DNA of 64,000 bases, from the NCBI GenBank assembly GCA_045586925.1, contig JAZNBG010000042.1, positions 1 through 64,000 on the forward strand. Reading direction: 5' to 3'. Made by a program: the position numbers and the translations under genes. A model generated the notes under the pieces. The model did no database searches. It was not told the DNA's origin and worked only from the letters and a program-made list of their open reading frames with translations. The DNA comes from SIG440 sp045586925 (lineage in GTDB: Bacteria > Bacillota > Clostridia > Monoglobales > Monoglobaceae). Shown piece by piece: positions 51,453 to 60,779 of the stretch (positions within the stretch are counted from its first letter, which is position 1; each line of letters begins with the position of its first letter).

Positions 51453-52874
51453 ATGGAACTATATATAAACAAAAAGATATCCTGCAAAAAAACTCTTGAA
51501 TTTTTAAAAGCACAGTTTAACAAAGCATCAACCAAGGTGCACGCATTTCAAGTATATCAAGGAGAAGAGCTTATGATTCGTCTTTCTCCTCCGCCCTATT
51601 CAAATACATATAAAAGGCAAGTCTACTCTGTCAGCAAAAGCCTCGCGGCAACCGCAATCGGCATTGCCGCAGAACTTGGGATTTTAAATGTTACGGATAA
51701 GCTTTCTGATATTTTCAGTGATAGATTACCCGATAATCCCTGTGAATATCTCTCAGAGCTTACTGTCTGGCATTTGCTTACTATGTCAGCAGGTCATAAT
51801 GAATGTTCTATGAAAGATATTTCCCTTTCGGATAACGGCATAAAGGCATTTTTTGAAAAAGAGTTTATTAACAAACCCGGCGAAAAATATCTTTACGACA
51901 CTGGTGCAAGCTATATGCTTTCCGCTGTTTTAACAAATCTTACAGAGCTTTCAATGCTCGATTTTTTAAATATTCATCTATTCCGTCATATGGATATTAA
52001 AAACGTGACTTGGCCTTTTTGTGGAGGAAATATAAACGAAGGCGGAATAGGCCTAAGAGTTTCTGCCGATGATATTGCCAAATTCGGATTATTATATCTG
52101 AATAAAGGTATGTATAATGGCAAACGTCTTCTTTCCGAAAAATGGGTAGACGAGGCAACCAAAGGCTATCTTGATGGCGATTTAAGCCGAGAGCCTGACT
52201 GGAAAAGCGGCTATGGCTATCAAATTTGGAGAAATGAACCAGGCGGCTACCGTGCTGACGGCGCATTCGGTCAATACTGCATAGTTGTGCCCGAAAAGAA
52301 TATTGTTATGGTACTTCTGGCGGAATCCGAAAACGTAGAAAAAGAGCTTTCACTTTGCTTTGATTATATGGACAGTTTATTTGAAAACCCTGCCGAAGAC
52401 ATTTCTTCAACTGAGCTTGAAACCTTTCTTGCAGGTTGTTACAAGCCTTATAAGTCCAATACTTTGACTATTGCTGAAAAGAAAACATATAAACTTAGTG
52501 ACAATTTGAATAGGTTTACCTTTGCTTTTACAGAAAACACAGGCGAAGAATTTGTTATAACTTTTTCTGACGGTGAAAATTTGCATACAATAACTGCCGG
52601 TAACGGAAAATGGATTGAAAACAGGCTTAAATTAAGAGGCTTTAAACCGCAGCTTTATTCCCTAATGGATGAAGAAAGATGCGAGGATAGCTTGTTTCTT
52701 GCAAGCTTTAAGGTTGAAAAATCATTTACCGAAATTGAGCTAAGATACCTCGACTGTCCCCACACGACCATTCTTAAAATCATAGAAAGCAATTGTCAAA
52801 TTACAATTAATTTGATGGGTCGCACCGATACACTTCCCGAAAATAATTTTACGCTTTGCGGAACAGAAATTTAA
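51453..52874 (+). CDS. Serine hydrolase, class C beta-lactamase fold
   Basis: 473 residues, no signal peptide. The SxxK motif is Ser59-Val-Ser-Lys62 (YSVSKSLAATAIG); the Tyr motif is in KYLYDTGASYMLSA; the third motif region is near RADGAFGQYCIV. The C-terminal 120 residues form an extra beta domain. Such proteins in sugar loci are probably esterases or transesterases (for example removing acyl groups from glycans) rather than antibiotic-resistance enzymes. Follows yesM by 14 nt in the same operon; start has AAAGGAGG. Confidence 0.85.
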   Translation: MELYINKKISCKKTLEFLKAQFNKASTKVHAFQVYQGEELMIRLSPPPYSNTYKRQVYSVSKSLAATAIGIAAELGILNVTDKLSDIFSDRLPDNPCEYLSELTVWHLLTMSAGHNECSMKDISLSDNGIKAFFEKEFINKPGEKYLYDTGASYMLSAVLTNLTELSMLDFLNIHLFRHMDIKNVTWPFCGGNINEGGIGLRVSADDIAKFGLLYLNKGMYNGKRLLSEKWVDEATKGYLDGDLSREPDWKSGYGYQIWRNEPGGYRADGAFGQYCIVVPEKNIVMVLLAESENVEKELSLCFDYMDSLFENPAEDISSTELETFLAGCYKPYKSNTLTIAEKKTYKLSDNLNRFTFAFTENTGEEFVITFSDGENLHTITAGNGKWIENRLKLRGFKPQLYSLMDEERCEDSLFLASFKVEKSFTEIELRYLDCPHTTILKIIESNCQITINLMGRTDTLPENNFTLCGTEI

Positions 52875-52894
52875 TCAAGATTGGAGATCAGAAA

Positions 52895-54775
52895 ATGATA
52901 TTTAATTTTACAGGAGATACAGAAAGATTTTCTCAGGGTATTTCATATATAAAAAAAGTGCTTGGATTTGAAACGGACAAAAACGGAATAACTGTAAATT
53001 TAAAAAAAGATGATTACCTTGAAGTAAAATCTACAGAAAAAGGCTATGAAATAAGCTACAGTATTCCTTCTGAAGTTTTTCGCGGCTGCGCAATTCTTAC
53101 AGATAAAATCAAAAATAAAGAATTAGAGATTAACATAAGAGAACAGAGGAAATTTGAAACCTGCGGCATAATGATAGATTGCTCAAGAAATGCCGTTCCC
53201 AAGCTTGAAACAGTAAGAGATATTCTTTGCAAAATGGCATGTATGGGACTTAACATGGCAATGCTCTATACAGAAGATACGTATAAAGTTGACGGATATC
53301 CCTACTTTGGATATATGCGAGGTGCATATACAAAGGACGAGCTTAAGCAAATGGATTGTTATGCTCAGACATTTGGAATAGAGCTTGTTCCCTGCATACA
53401 AACTCTTGCACATCTTGAAACAACCTTAAGATGGGAATATGGTCATAAAATACGTGACAACGGTGACGTACTCTTAATAGATGAGCCTGATACATACAAG
53501 TTTATTGAAGCTATGATTAAAACCGTTTCTGAATGCTTCTCGTCTAAAAAAATTCATATAGGTATGGATGAAGCCCACGGAGTCGGCCTTGGAAATTATT
53601 TTCTTAAAAACGGCTATAAAAACAGATTTGATATACTCTCCAGTCATCTTGAAAAGGTAATAAGCATTTTAAACAAATATGATAGAAAACCTATGATGTG
53701 GAGTGATATGTTTTTCAGGCTCGGGTCAAAAAATAATGAATATTATGACACCGAGGCACAGATTCCCAAAGATATTGGCGAAAAAATACCCGAAAATTTA
53801 TCAATGGTATTCTGGGATTACTATCACGATGATGAAGCTTTATATGACAAAATGATAAATCTTCATAAACAAATGGGTCGGGAAGTTATTTTTGCCGGCG
53901 GGATATGGACATTTCGCGGTATGGGTGCGGCATACCATAAAACTATGTCCGCATCAGAAGCAGCACTTAAAATGTGCCGTAAAAACGGTGTAAAACATGT
54001 GTTTGCAACCGTGTGGGGAGATGACGGTGGTGAAGTTCCCATACAAACAGCTTTTCTTGGAATTCAGCTATGGGCTGAATATCAGTATTATGACGAAGTA
54101 TCAAATACGCATCTTGAAAAAATGTTTAAAACCTGTACCGGTTATGATATGGATGCATTTTTGTGCTTTGACTGTGACAATTTTGACAGAAGTCGGTGTA
54201 ACACAGATGTTGTAACGGTATCAAAAAATCTTTTGTATCAGGATATTCTCTGCGGATTGTTTGATAAGAACTTTTCCTGTGTAGATATAAAAGATCACTT
54301 TATAAAATTACTTAAAAAGACTGAAAATCTCAAAAGTCAGGGCGATATTGATTACATATTCACCTGGTACAAACAGCTTTTAAATGTATTATCCCAGAAA
54401 AGCGATATAGGAATAACCTTACAGAAAGCTTATGAAAACAAGGATAAAGATTCCCTTTATAGGCACATAAGTATGCTTAATACCCTAAAAGATGATATAT
54501 ATGAGCTTAAACAATTGTATATAACTATGTGGGACAAAAATAACAAAGCATTCGGTTTTGATATCATAGATATGCGCTTTGGCGGAATTATTTTCAGAAT
54601 CGACACAGCAATTCAGCGAATAAAGGACTATCTTGACGGAAAAACAAAAGCAATTGAAGAACTTGAAGAGGAAAAACTTATGTATAACGGTGAAAGCATT
54701 ACAGACCAGGTCTGCTTGTTGGAATGCCCTGCATACCACAGCATCCATTCGGCATCATCTAAGCTGATTTACTAA
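52895..54775 (+). CDS. Glycoside hydrolase family 20-like beta-N-acetylhexosaminidase
   Basis: 626 residues from the ATG at 52895 (TTGGAGATC just upstream), no signal peptide. An N-terminal GH20b-like domain (1-90) precedes a TIM barrel. The catalytic Asp225-Glu226 pair is in HIGMDEAHGVGLGNYF, as in the cytosolic GH20 group of Firmicutes. The Glu is the acid, and the Asp supports substrate-assisted cleavage of N-acetylhexosamines. Its presence suggests that the target glycan contains amino sugars. Confidence 0.85.
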   Translation: MIFNFTGDTERFSQGISYIKKVLGFETDKNGITVNLKKDDYLEVKSTEKGYEISYSIPSEVFRGCAILTDKIKNKELEINIREQRKFETCGIMIDCSRNAVPKLETVRDILCKMACMGLNMAMLYTEDTYKVDGYPYFGYMRGAYTKDELKQMDCYAQTFGIELVPCIQTLAHLETTLRWEYGHKIRDNGDVLLIDEPDTYKFIEAMIKTVSECFSSKKIHIGMDEAHGVGLGNYFLKNGYKNRFDILSSHLEKVISILNKYDRKPMMWSDMFFRLGSKNNEYYDTEAQIPKDIGEKIPENLSMVFWDYYHDDEALYDKMINLHKQMGREVIFAGGIWTFRGMGAAYHKTMSASEAALKMCRKNGVKHVFATVWGDDGGEVPIQTAFLGIQLWAEYQYYDEVSNTHLEKMFKTCTGYDMDAFLCFDCDNFDRSRCNTDVVTVSKNLLYQDILCGLFDKNFSCVDIKDHFIKLLKKTENLKSQGDIDYIFTWYKQLLNVLSQKSDIGITLQKAYENKDKDSLYRHISMLNTLKDDIYELKQLYITMWDKNNKAFGFDIIDMRFGGIIFRIDTAIQRIKDYLDGKTKAIEELEEEKLMYNGESITDQVCLLECPAYHSIHSASSKLIY

Positions 54776-54862
54776 TATTAAATATGTTTTTTGAAGAAAT
54801 ACCGATAAATTTAAAAAATTATTATTACAATTAAAATTTAATAAACAAAGAGGTATATTATA

Positions 54863-55636
54863 ATGAAAAAAATTGAAAAAATAGGTGTACAACTTTATAC
54901 TATCAGGGACTATATGAAGACCGAGAAAGATGTACGAGAAAGCTTTCAAAAGCTTAAGTCCCTTGGGTATGACCAAGTGCAGACTGCAGGTAGTCAGATT
55001 TCTTATGAAGCCTTCGGTCAGATAGCAAAGGAAGAAGGCATTGAAATCGTTGGAACACATGAGGATTTTGAGATTATGTGCAATGATTTTGAAACTTCTT
55101 ATAAAAACCATGAACTTCTTGGAACAAAAAACATGGGTATAGGCATATATAGAGCGGATGAATTTGAAGATTACAAATACTTTGTGAAAAATGCAAATAT
55201 GATTGGTGAAAAGATCGCTGCGTTAGGTGGTAAATTTACATATCATAATCACCACCATGAATTTATAAGGCAGGCTAATGGTCAAACTATAATGGACTAT
55301 CTTGTTGAAAAATTAAACCCCGAAACAACTTCTTTTGTTCTTGATACCCATTGGGTACAAAGAGGCGGCGGCGATGTATGCCAATGGATTAAAAAACTTT
55401 CTGGCAGAATTGATATCCTTCATATTAAAGACTTTGCAGTTTATAGAGATGAAAAGGGCGATACTCAACCTATGTTTGCCGAAATTGGTAATGGTAACCT
55501 TGACTGGGAGGGTATTATGGATGCCGCTATGACTACTGGTGTTAAGTATTACATTGTTGAACAGGATATCTGCCCAGGAAATCCATTTGAGAGTCTTGAA
55601 CTCAGCAGCAATTATCTGCATAAAAACTTTATGTAA
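54863..55636 (+). CDS. Sugar phosphate isomerase/epimerase (xylose-isomerase-like TIM barrel)
   Basis: 257 residues. IGVQLYTIRDYMKTEKDVRE opens the barrel; the metal-site region reads KFTYHNHHHEF, and FVLDTHWVQRGGGDVCQWI and HIKDFAV follow. Family members epimerise or isomerise ketoses, or act on inositols with Gfo/Idh/MocA partners. It resembles the proteins at 57200-58015 and 58032-58946. Start preceded by AGAGGT. Last intact gene of the yesN operon. Confidence 0.86.
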   Translation: MKKIEKIGVQLYTIRDYMKTEKDVRESFQKLKSLGYDQVQTAGSQISYEAFGQIAKEEGIEIVGTHEDFEIMCNDFETSYKNHELLGTKNMGIGIYRADEFEDYKYFVKNANMIGEKIAALGGKFTYHNHHHEFIRQANGQTIMDYLVEKLNPETTSFVLDTHWVQRGGGDVCQWIKKLSGRIDILHIKDFAVYRDEKGDTQPMFAEIGNGNLDWEGIMDAAMTTGVKYYIVEQDICPGNPFESLELSSNYLHKNFM

Positions 55637-55677
55637 AAAACATTTCTTACAAATAATTCATAAAACGATGCACTTGC

Positions 55678-55947
55678 ATGAAAATGACATTCCGTTGGTC
55701 CGGTAGCAATGGTCCCGTAACCTTACAGAAAATAAGACAAATCCCTTTGTATACCAGAGGCTGTAACTGCTGTATATTCAATTCCGGCAGGCGAAGTCTG
55801 CCTCAAGGGAAAATTGATAAAAATAAAGCTGAAATTGCGGCAAAAGGACTTGAATTTGAGATTATAGAATCCGTGCCGGTACATGAAGAGATAGAACATA
55901 AAAGAGGCCATTATCAGCTTTATTTAGACAATTACAGTGAACATTAA
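55678..55947 (+). pseudogene. uxuA: Mannonate dehydratase (uxuA) 5' remnant
   Basis: Begins MKMTFRWSGSNGPVTLQKIR, close to the UxuA N-terminus, and ends with GLEFEIIESVPVHEEIEHKR and LYLDNYSEH. In between (about residues 24-47) the reading is nonsensical. Another frame gives AVTAVYSIPAGEVC, the expected UxuA sequence, so two compensating frameshifts are present. It stops after 89 of about 350 residues, without metal or catalytic sites. Remnant of the step that dehydrates D-mannonate to KDG. Confidence 0.82.
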
Positions 55948-55976
55948 ATGTTTTCTTCAGGCAGAAACTTCCTTAA

Positions 55977-56017
55977 AAATAGTAGACCGACATTTTAAAG
56001 TCGGCCTACTATTTTTA
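55977..56017. terminator. Bidirectional terminator between convergent operons
   Basis: A 15-position stem with a single A/C mismatch (55977-55991 with 56000-56014, core AAATAGTAG and CCGAC) and an 8-nt loop, flanked by A and T runs on both strands. It lies between the rightward yesN operon and the leftward oxidoreductase operon. Confidence 0.85.
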
Positions 56018-56029
56018 TATTCTAATTTG

Positions 56030-57187
56030 CTATATTTCCGGAATTTCTATTTCGATTTCTCTGCCTAATTTTGCCGATTTAACTATACCATCAATAATTG
56101 CTTGGTTATAAAGTATTTCACTTGATGGAACAGTAGCTTTCCCATTGTTCTTTATTGCACTTACAAAAGAACGAAGTTTTTTATAGAAAAGCTCTGGATC
56201 TGCAGGAAAAAGGGGAACCTGATATTCAACTGTCTGATTTCCAAGAGTTTTATAAATAGTAAGAGGTTTATCAAACTCACCATTCCAACATTCAGTTGAT
56301 GGAATACGAAGTCCGCCTTTTGTACCAAGTATAAGAGCATCACCGCATGTATCCATATTCATCGCCCATGAGATACGAAAATCAAGAATTATTCCGCCTT
56401 CAAGACGAACAAATGCTGCTGCAAAGTCATCTACTCCAAACTTAGAAGCATATTCAGGATGTGTGGGGTAATAACCGGGATTTGTTCCGAAGAATGCTGA
56501 TGTGTATCCTGAAACTGTAAGTGGTTTTGGATAACCCAATGCTCCAAGAAGCATATCAAGAGAATATGAACCTATATCGCCTACCGCACCGATACCTGCA
56601 GTTTCTTTTTCAATAAATGTTGTACCAAACGGAGTGGGAATACCACGGCGTCTTCCTCCACCTGACTGTATGTAATACACATCACCAAGCTCTCCGGAAT
56701 CAACTATTTTCTTAATCATTTTCATATTCTCACTCATTCTTGGTTGAAAACCGATTGTGAGAATCTTTCCACTCCGCTTTTCTGCCTTCACTACTTCAAC
56801 CGCCTCATCAAGAGTAACTGTAAAAGGTTTTTCAAGCATTACATTTACACCGGCATTAAGTGCATTTATACTACATGATGCATGAGTTCCATTATATGTA
56901 CAAATACTTACACCATCAAGTTCTTTTTCTGCCTTTAAAAGTTCAACATCACTTTCATAAAATCTACAGCCCTCTAACTCCCATTTTTTCGCAAAGGCCT
57001 CCGCTTTTCCCGGTACAATATCAGCAAGCGCAACAATCTCAACATCCTCCATTTTTTTATATGTAGCAACGTGTGATTCTGCAATCCAACCAGTACCAAT
57101 GATACCAATCTTAATTTTTTTTGATGAATCTATTACTTCAACATCATGATTTTCTTTGAACGCATCTAATCCTGCTACTTCTGCCAT
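56030..57187 (-). CDS. Gfo/Idh/MocA-family oxidoreductase
   Basis: 385 residues. Rossmann motif GIIGTGWIAESH (28-39) after a 23-residue N-terminal extension; substrate-side EKPF at 119-122; C-terminal alpha/beta domain with GIGAVGDIGSYSLDMLLGAL, where His or Lys catalytic residues are normally found. NAD(P)-dependent enzymes of this family oxidise sugars or inositols. It is cotranscribed with two epimerase-like genes and a second dehydrogenase, which suggests an oxidation-epimerisation-reduction route. Confidence 0.88.
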   Translation of the reverse strand: MAEVAGLDAFKENHDVEVIDSSKKIKIGIIGTGWIAESHVATYKKMEDVEIVALADIVPGKAEAFAKKWELEGCRFYESDVELLKAEKELDGVSICTYNGTHASCSINALNAGVNVMLEKPFTVTLDEAVEVVKAEKRSGKILTIGFQPRMSENMKMIKKIVDSGELGDVYYIQSGGGRRRGIPTPFGTTFIEKETAGIGAVGDIGSYSLDMLLGALGYPKPLTVSGYTSAFFGTNPGYYPTHPEYASKFGVDDFAAAFVRLEGGIILDFRISWAMNMDTCGDALILGTKGGLRIPSTECWNGEFDKPLTIYKTLGNQTVEYQVPLFPADPELFYKKLRSFVSAIKNNGKATVPSSEILYNQAIIDGIVKSAKLGREIEIEIPEI

Positions 57188-57199
57188 TTTTCTTTCCTC

Positions 57200-58015
57200 C
57201 TAAACCAACTTTTTAATATAATCAATACTCATTTTTGCACATTCAACAGATGTTTTTCCAAGACTTGGATTATCCTGTTCAATTATAACCCAGCTTGCAT
57301 TTACTTCTTCTGCCGCATTTAGGATATCTTCAAAATTCTGAATACCATATCCTACCGGTCTAAATTCAAATGCACCTGTTGTTTCTTTCTTCTCATTTTC
57401 ATCGATACCTATAAGTGCATACATGTTTTCAGACTTACTTCCTACAAAGTCTTTTAAGTGAACGATATTTGTTCTGTCTCTGTATTTTAAAATATACTCG
57501 CTTGGATTTTCACCACCAACATTTACCCAACAAGTATCAAGCTCAGTTTCGAGAAGGTCTTTAGATACTTCTTTATATAAAATATCAAGAGCATATTCAC
57601 CGTTTATTTTTTCAAACTCAAAATCGTGGTTGTGATAACAAAGAGTCATTCCCAAATCTTTTGCTTTTTGTCCTAATATTTTCGCACCTTCAATAACCTC
57701 TTTGAATTTATCATTTCCGGGACGATATTCTTCTGTAAGATACGGAATAACCACATATTTACAACCAATTTTCGCATATGTTTCAAGTATATTCTTATTT
57801 TCCATCATATCAATAAATGGAACGTGCGCCGAAATCGGAATAATACCAATTTCTTCGCATAATGATTTTACTTCTTCTGCAGTTTTGTCGAAAAGTCCCG
57901 CAAACTCCACACCGTCATAACCCATTTCTTTAACCAATTTTAAAGCTCCTTCAAAATCGGTTTCCATCACATCACGTAATGAATAAAGCTGAAGTCCAAT
58001 TTTAAATCTACCCAT
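57200..58015 (-). CDS. Sugar phosphate isomerase/epimerase (TIM barrel)
   Basis: 271 residues: FKIGLQLYSLRDVMETDFEG at the start, CYHNHDFEFEKINGEYALDI and HLKDFVG in the metal-site strands, and WVIIEQDNPSL near the end. Cytoplasmic. Twelve nucleotides upstream of the oxidoreductase gene at 56030-57187. Close in type to the 54863-55636 product. Confidence 0.87.
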   Translation of the reverse strand: MGRFKIGLQLYSLRDVMETDFEGALKLVKEMGYDGVEFAGLFDKTAEEVKSLCEEIGIIPISAHVPFIDMMENKNILETYAKIGCKYVVIPYLTEEYRPGNDKFKEVIEGAKILGQKAKDLGMTLCYHNHDFEFEKINGEYALDILYKEVSKDLLETELDTCWVNVGGENPSEYILKYRDRTNIVHLKDFVGSKSENMYALIGIDENEKKETTGAFEFRPVGYGIQNFEDILNAAEEVNASWVIIEQDNPSLGKTSVECAKMSIDYIKKLV

Positions 58016-58031
58016 TTAAAGACACTCCTTT

Positions 58032-58946
58032 TTATATAACGTACTGTCTTAAATAATGACAACTCAATTTTATAGAATCAAGCACCTTTTCCTTTGAGCT
58101 TTCAAAAGCTTTGTCTTCTACTTCCACACATATAAAACTATCATAACCTATATCTGTAAGTGCTGAAATATATTTACCCCAGTCAACATCTCCAAGCCCC
58201 GGAAGCTTCGGGCTCATATATTCAAGAGGATATGCCATAATTCCAACATCATTGAGTTTATCAGGATAAACTTTTATATCTTTACAATGTACATGGAAAA
58301 TCTTATCCTTAAACTCATATACAGGTTTTATATAATCTATTTGTTGCCATATAAAATGACTTGGGTCATAATTTATACCAAAATAATCACTGTCGATTAT
58401 TCCAAACATTTCTCGCCATAGCTTTGGAGTAGTAAATAAATTCTGACCGCCGGGCCACTGATCACTTCCAAAAAGCATCGGACAATTTTCTATTGCTATT
58501 TTTACTCCTTTTTCTTCTGCAAATTTAACAATAGGCGGCCACACATTTTTAAAAATTTCTATATTTTCTTCTACTGTTTTATACTGGTCACGTCCCACAA
58601 AAGTTGTTACCATATTAACACCTAAAGCAGCACTCATATTGATTACTCTTTTCAAATGCAAAATATTACACTCTCTTTTTTCTAAATCAAAATCCATTGT
58701 GTTCGGATAATATGCAAGGGATGAAATCTCTACCCCTTTACTTTTACAGTAATCCTTAACATAGTTGATATACTCAGAGGACAAATTCTCAACATCAATA
58801 TGGCTTACACCTGCATATCTGCGCTCTGCCCTGCCTTGCGGCCAACAAGCAACCTCAACACATCTGCATCCGTTTTTTGCCACATCGTCAATCATTTCTT
58901 CAAATGTAAATCCGTCGTAAATCGCACTAACGATACCAAGTTTCAT
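58032..58946 (-). CDS. Sugar phosphate isomerase/epimerase (TIM barrel)
   Basis: 304 residues: KLGIVSAIYDGFTFEEMIDD, GVKIAIENCPMLFGSDQWPG, FGINYDPSHFIWQQIDYIKP, IFHVHCKDIKVYPDKLNDVG and FICVEVEDKAF. The Glu, Asp/His and Glu metal ligands of the family are in these strands. It is of a different subtype from its neighbour, closer to the IolE/IolH-like group. Part of the four-gene leftward operon. Confidence 0.87.
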   Translation of the reverse strand: MKLGIVSAIYDGFTFEEMIDDVAKNGCRCVEVACWPQGRAERRYAGVSHIDVENLSSEYINYVKDYCKSKGVEISSLAYYPNTMDFDLEKRECNILHLKRVINMSAALGVNMVTTFVGRDQYKTVEENIEIFKNVWPPIVKFAEEKGVKIAIENCPMLFGSDQWPGGQNLFTTPKLWREMFGIIDSDYFGINYDPSHFIWQQIDYIKPVYEFKDKIFHVHCKDIKVYPDKLNDVGIMAYPLEYMSPKLPGLGDVDWGKYISALTDIGYDSFICVEVEDKAFESSKEKVLDSIKLSCHYLRQYVI

Positions 58947-58970
58947 TCTAAATCCTCCTTGTGACCTGTT

Positions 58971-60014
58971 TTATATGTTTACTTTTATAGTTTGCTTTTC
59001 CTCATCCGACTTAAACGCCGCCTCCATAACACACAGTACACGCCTTACTTCCTCGTTTTTTATTATTGGTGTATCTTTTCCGTCAATAGTATCGCAAAAA
59101 TTTCGATAAAAATCATGTACATCACTATCGGGCTTTTGAAGTTCAAATATATCTAAAGTACATTCATCCCTCGGAGCCATCGTTTTTGTGATACCCGCTG
59201 CTTTCTGCACTGGTGTCACATTTTCTTCACTCCACAGTGTTGATTTAGCTACCTTTGGATTGTGATCCCAGTCAGACAAATACAGGCTTCCCTTTTCACA
59301 TTGCATATAAAATCTTGGCATTGGTATAAAGTTATATGTCCCCACCTCAACATGAGCTGTTTTTCCGCTTTCAAATGCCATTTCCAGTCTGAAACCGTCA
59401 TCAACCTCTTTGTTGGTGATATGAGTAGTATTACAATTTATATAAATTAATTTTTCTTTTATAAGTTGAAGCATCTGGTCAATGAGATGTACTCCCCAGT
59501 CAAGAATCATACCACCGCCAAATCTTTTTTCGCAACGCCAGTCACCGGGTATACCGCGTGAGCCGTGCACTCTTGATTCTATTCGTATTACATCTCCAAT
59601 TTCCCCACTTTTTATGAGATTTTTTACTCCTAAAAAATCTGTATCCCAACGTCTGTTTTGGTGAACAGACAGTAATTTACCACTTTTATTCTGTGCATCA
59701 ACCATATGGTCAAATTCTGCTACTGATACAGCAACCGGCTTTTCACATATTACATGATGACCAGATTTTAATGCACTAATAACCAAATTCTCGTGAACAT
59801 CGTTGGGTGTTGCAACAACAACAATATCTACATTTTTGTCCAAGAAAATCTCTTCATTTGAGTTATACACAAAAATATCATTTTGTTTTGCCACTTGCCG
59901 TCTTTCCTCTTTTATATCATAAGTTCCAGCAAGCTCCACTACATCACTTTTCATAATCTGAGCGCAATGCCACGCTCCCTGCCCACCATAACCAATAACT
60001 GCAACACGTTTCAT
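58971..60014 (-). CDS. Gfo/Idh/MocA-family oxidoreductase
   Basis: 347 residues. VAVIGYGGQGAWHCAQI is the nucleotide-binding loop; CEKPVAVSV (EKP at 91-93) marks the active-site entry; FGGGMILDWGVHLIDQML holds the catalytic-region Asp and His. It is the first gene of the leftward operon, about 190 bp from the duplicated control region at 60165-60330. Confidence 0.88.
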   Translation of the reverse strand: MKRVAVIGYGGQGAWHCAQIMKSDVVELAGTYDIKEERRQVAKQNDIFVYNSNEEIFLDKNVDIVVVATPNDVHENLVISALKSGHHVICEKPVAVSVAEFDHMVDAQNKSGKLLSVHQNRRWDTDFLGVKNLIKSGEIGDVIRIESRVHGSRGIPGDWRCEKRFGGGMILDWGVHLIDQMLQLIKEKLIYINCNTTHITNKEVDDGFRLEMAFESGKTAHVEVGTYNFIPMPRFYMQCEKGSLYLSDWDHNPKVAKSTLWSEENVTPVQKAAGITKTMAPRDECTLDIFELQKPDSDVHDFYRNFCDTIDGKDTPIIKNEEVRRVLCVMEAAFKSDEEKQTIKVNI

Positions 60015-60164
60015 ATTATCGCCTCCAAGCAGATTTTACCTTTATCCAATGTCCTTATCATCTCTTCAATTTATTTTAATATCAGGTCATATTTAGGTAA
60101 ATATATAGACAAATCTTACGGTATTTTTCCCCTAAATTTTCTCATACTAATTTAACATTTTAGA

Positions 60165-60330
60165 TTCAATTATGTTATCATTCTTATCATAATTCTTTAT
60201 CAGTTACATTTTAAAAGCATATACTTTATTTTACAATGCCGATTTTTTTGGTTGTTTTATTCTTTTTTTGGAAATACTAAAATTTAGTTGTAGAATAATC
60301 ATGGAGGACAATCTATGTATAACGCAAAAT
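60165..60330. repeat. Second copy of the ABC/yesN intergenic control region with start-codon remnants
   Basis: Colinear with 48235-48345: TTCAATTATG, AAAAGCATA, ACAATGC and two GGTTGTTTT-type blocks keep their spacing (72 bp between the outer landmarks in both). On the minus strand a TTG start reads MNLKC then stop, like MNLKRE of the LplB-type permease. On the plus strand GGAGGACAATCT precedes ATG (60315) reading MYNAK then stop, like MYKMI of YesN. Both former coding regions are gone. The rest of 60331-60855 is AT-rich, with one hairpin and one promoter and no gene seen. Confidence 0.8.
60208..60271 (-). promoter_or_regulatory. Promoter and putative YesN operator of the oxidoreductase operon
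   Basis: Minus strand TTGTAA (60231-60236), 17-nt spacer, TAAAAT (60208-60213), preceded by two CCAAAAAAA repeats (ends 60243-60251 and 60263-60271) 20 bp apart. Same order and spacing as at 48278-48344. It points at the 58971-60014 gene and could place that operon under the same regulator. Confidence 0.6.
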
Positions 60331-60485
60331 AGACATAAATTCAACAACTCTGAAAAAATTTCGATTACTTTTTCTCATGGCAATGCAGCAAACATGCTGT
60401 ACTTCAATACATTTCACATCTCTCACCTGCTTAATTAAAAGCCGAATATAAATTTAACCCCACACAACCATACCATTAAAACAAT

Positions 60486-60513
60486 TTAAGACCACCTGTC
60501 ATGGCGGTCTTAA
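60486..60513. terminator. Hairpin terminator in the non-coding stretch
   Basis: TTAAGACC-A-CC (60486-60496) pairs with GG-C-GGTCTTAA (60503-60513), followed on the plus strand by ATTCTTTTATT. No intact gene reads into it; it may belong to the lost yesN-like gene of the duplicated region. Confidence 0.6.
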
Positions 60514-60779
60514 TTCTTTTATTATCCTTTCGTAACTATTATAATAAGGAGATCATATACATAGGTAAATACAGAATATCTTCATACTTTGCCAAGTCTT
60601 TTGTATGCGCGATATATTTATTAACAATACAACTTAAGCTTTTTATAAGATTCATCTTTTTTAACTATTATCAAAACATTACTTAAATTTATTGCAACTT
60701 TTATAAGAAACTACATATACTACTAGTACGAAAATACAATATATTGTTTTTCATTTAATTCTACCACAATATCTAGCTA

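Noticed and set aside
51453..52874. Antibiotic-resistance beta-lactamase
   Set aside because: No signal peptide and an operon position in a sugar locus; the SxxK fold is shared with esterases and peptidases, which fit better.
55678..55947. A functional 89-residue protein
   Set aside because: Its middle section is the UxuA sequence read out of frame and it ends long before any catalytic residue.
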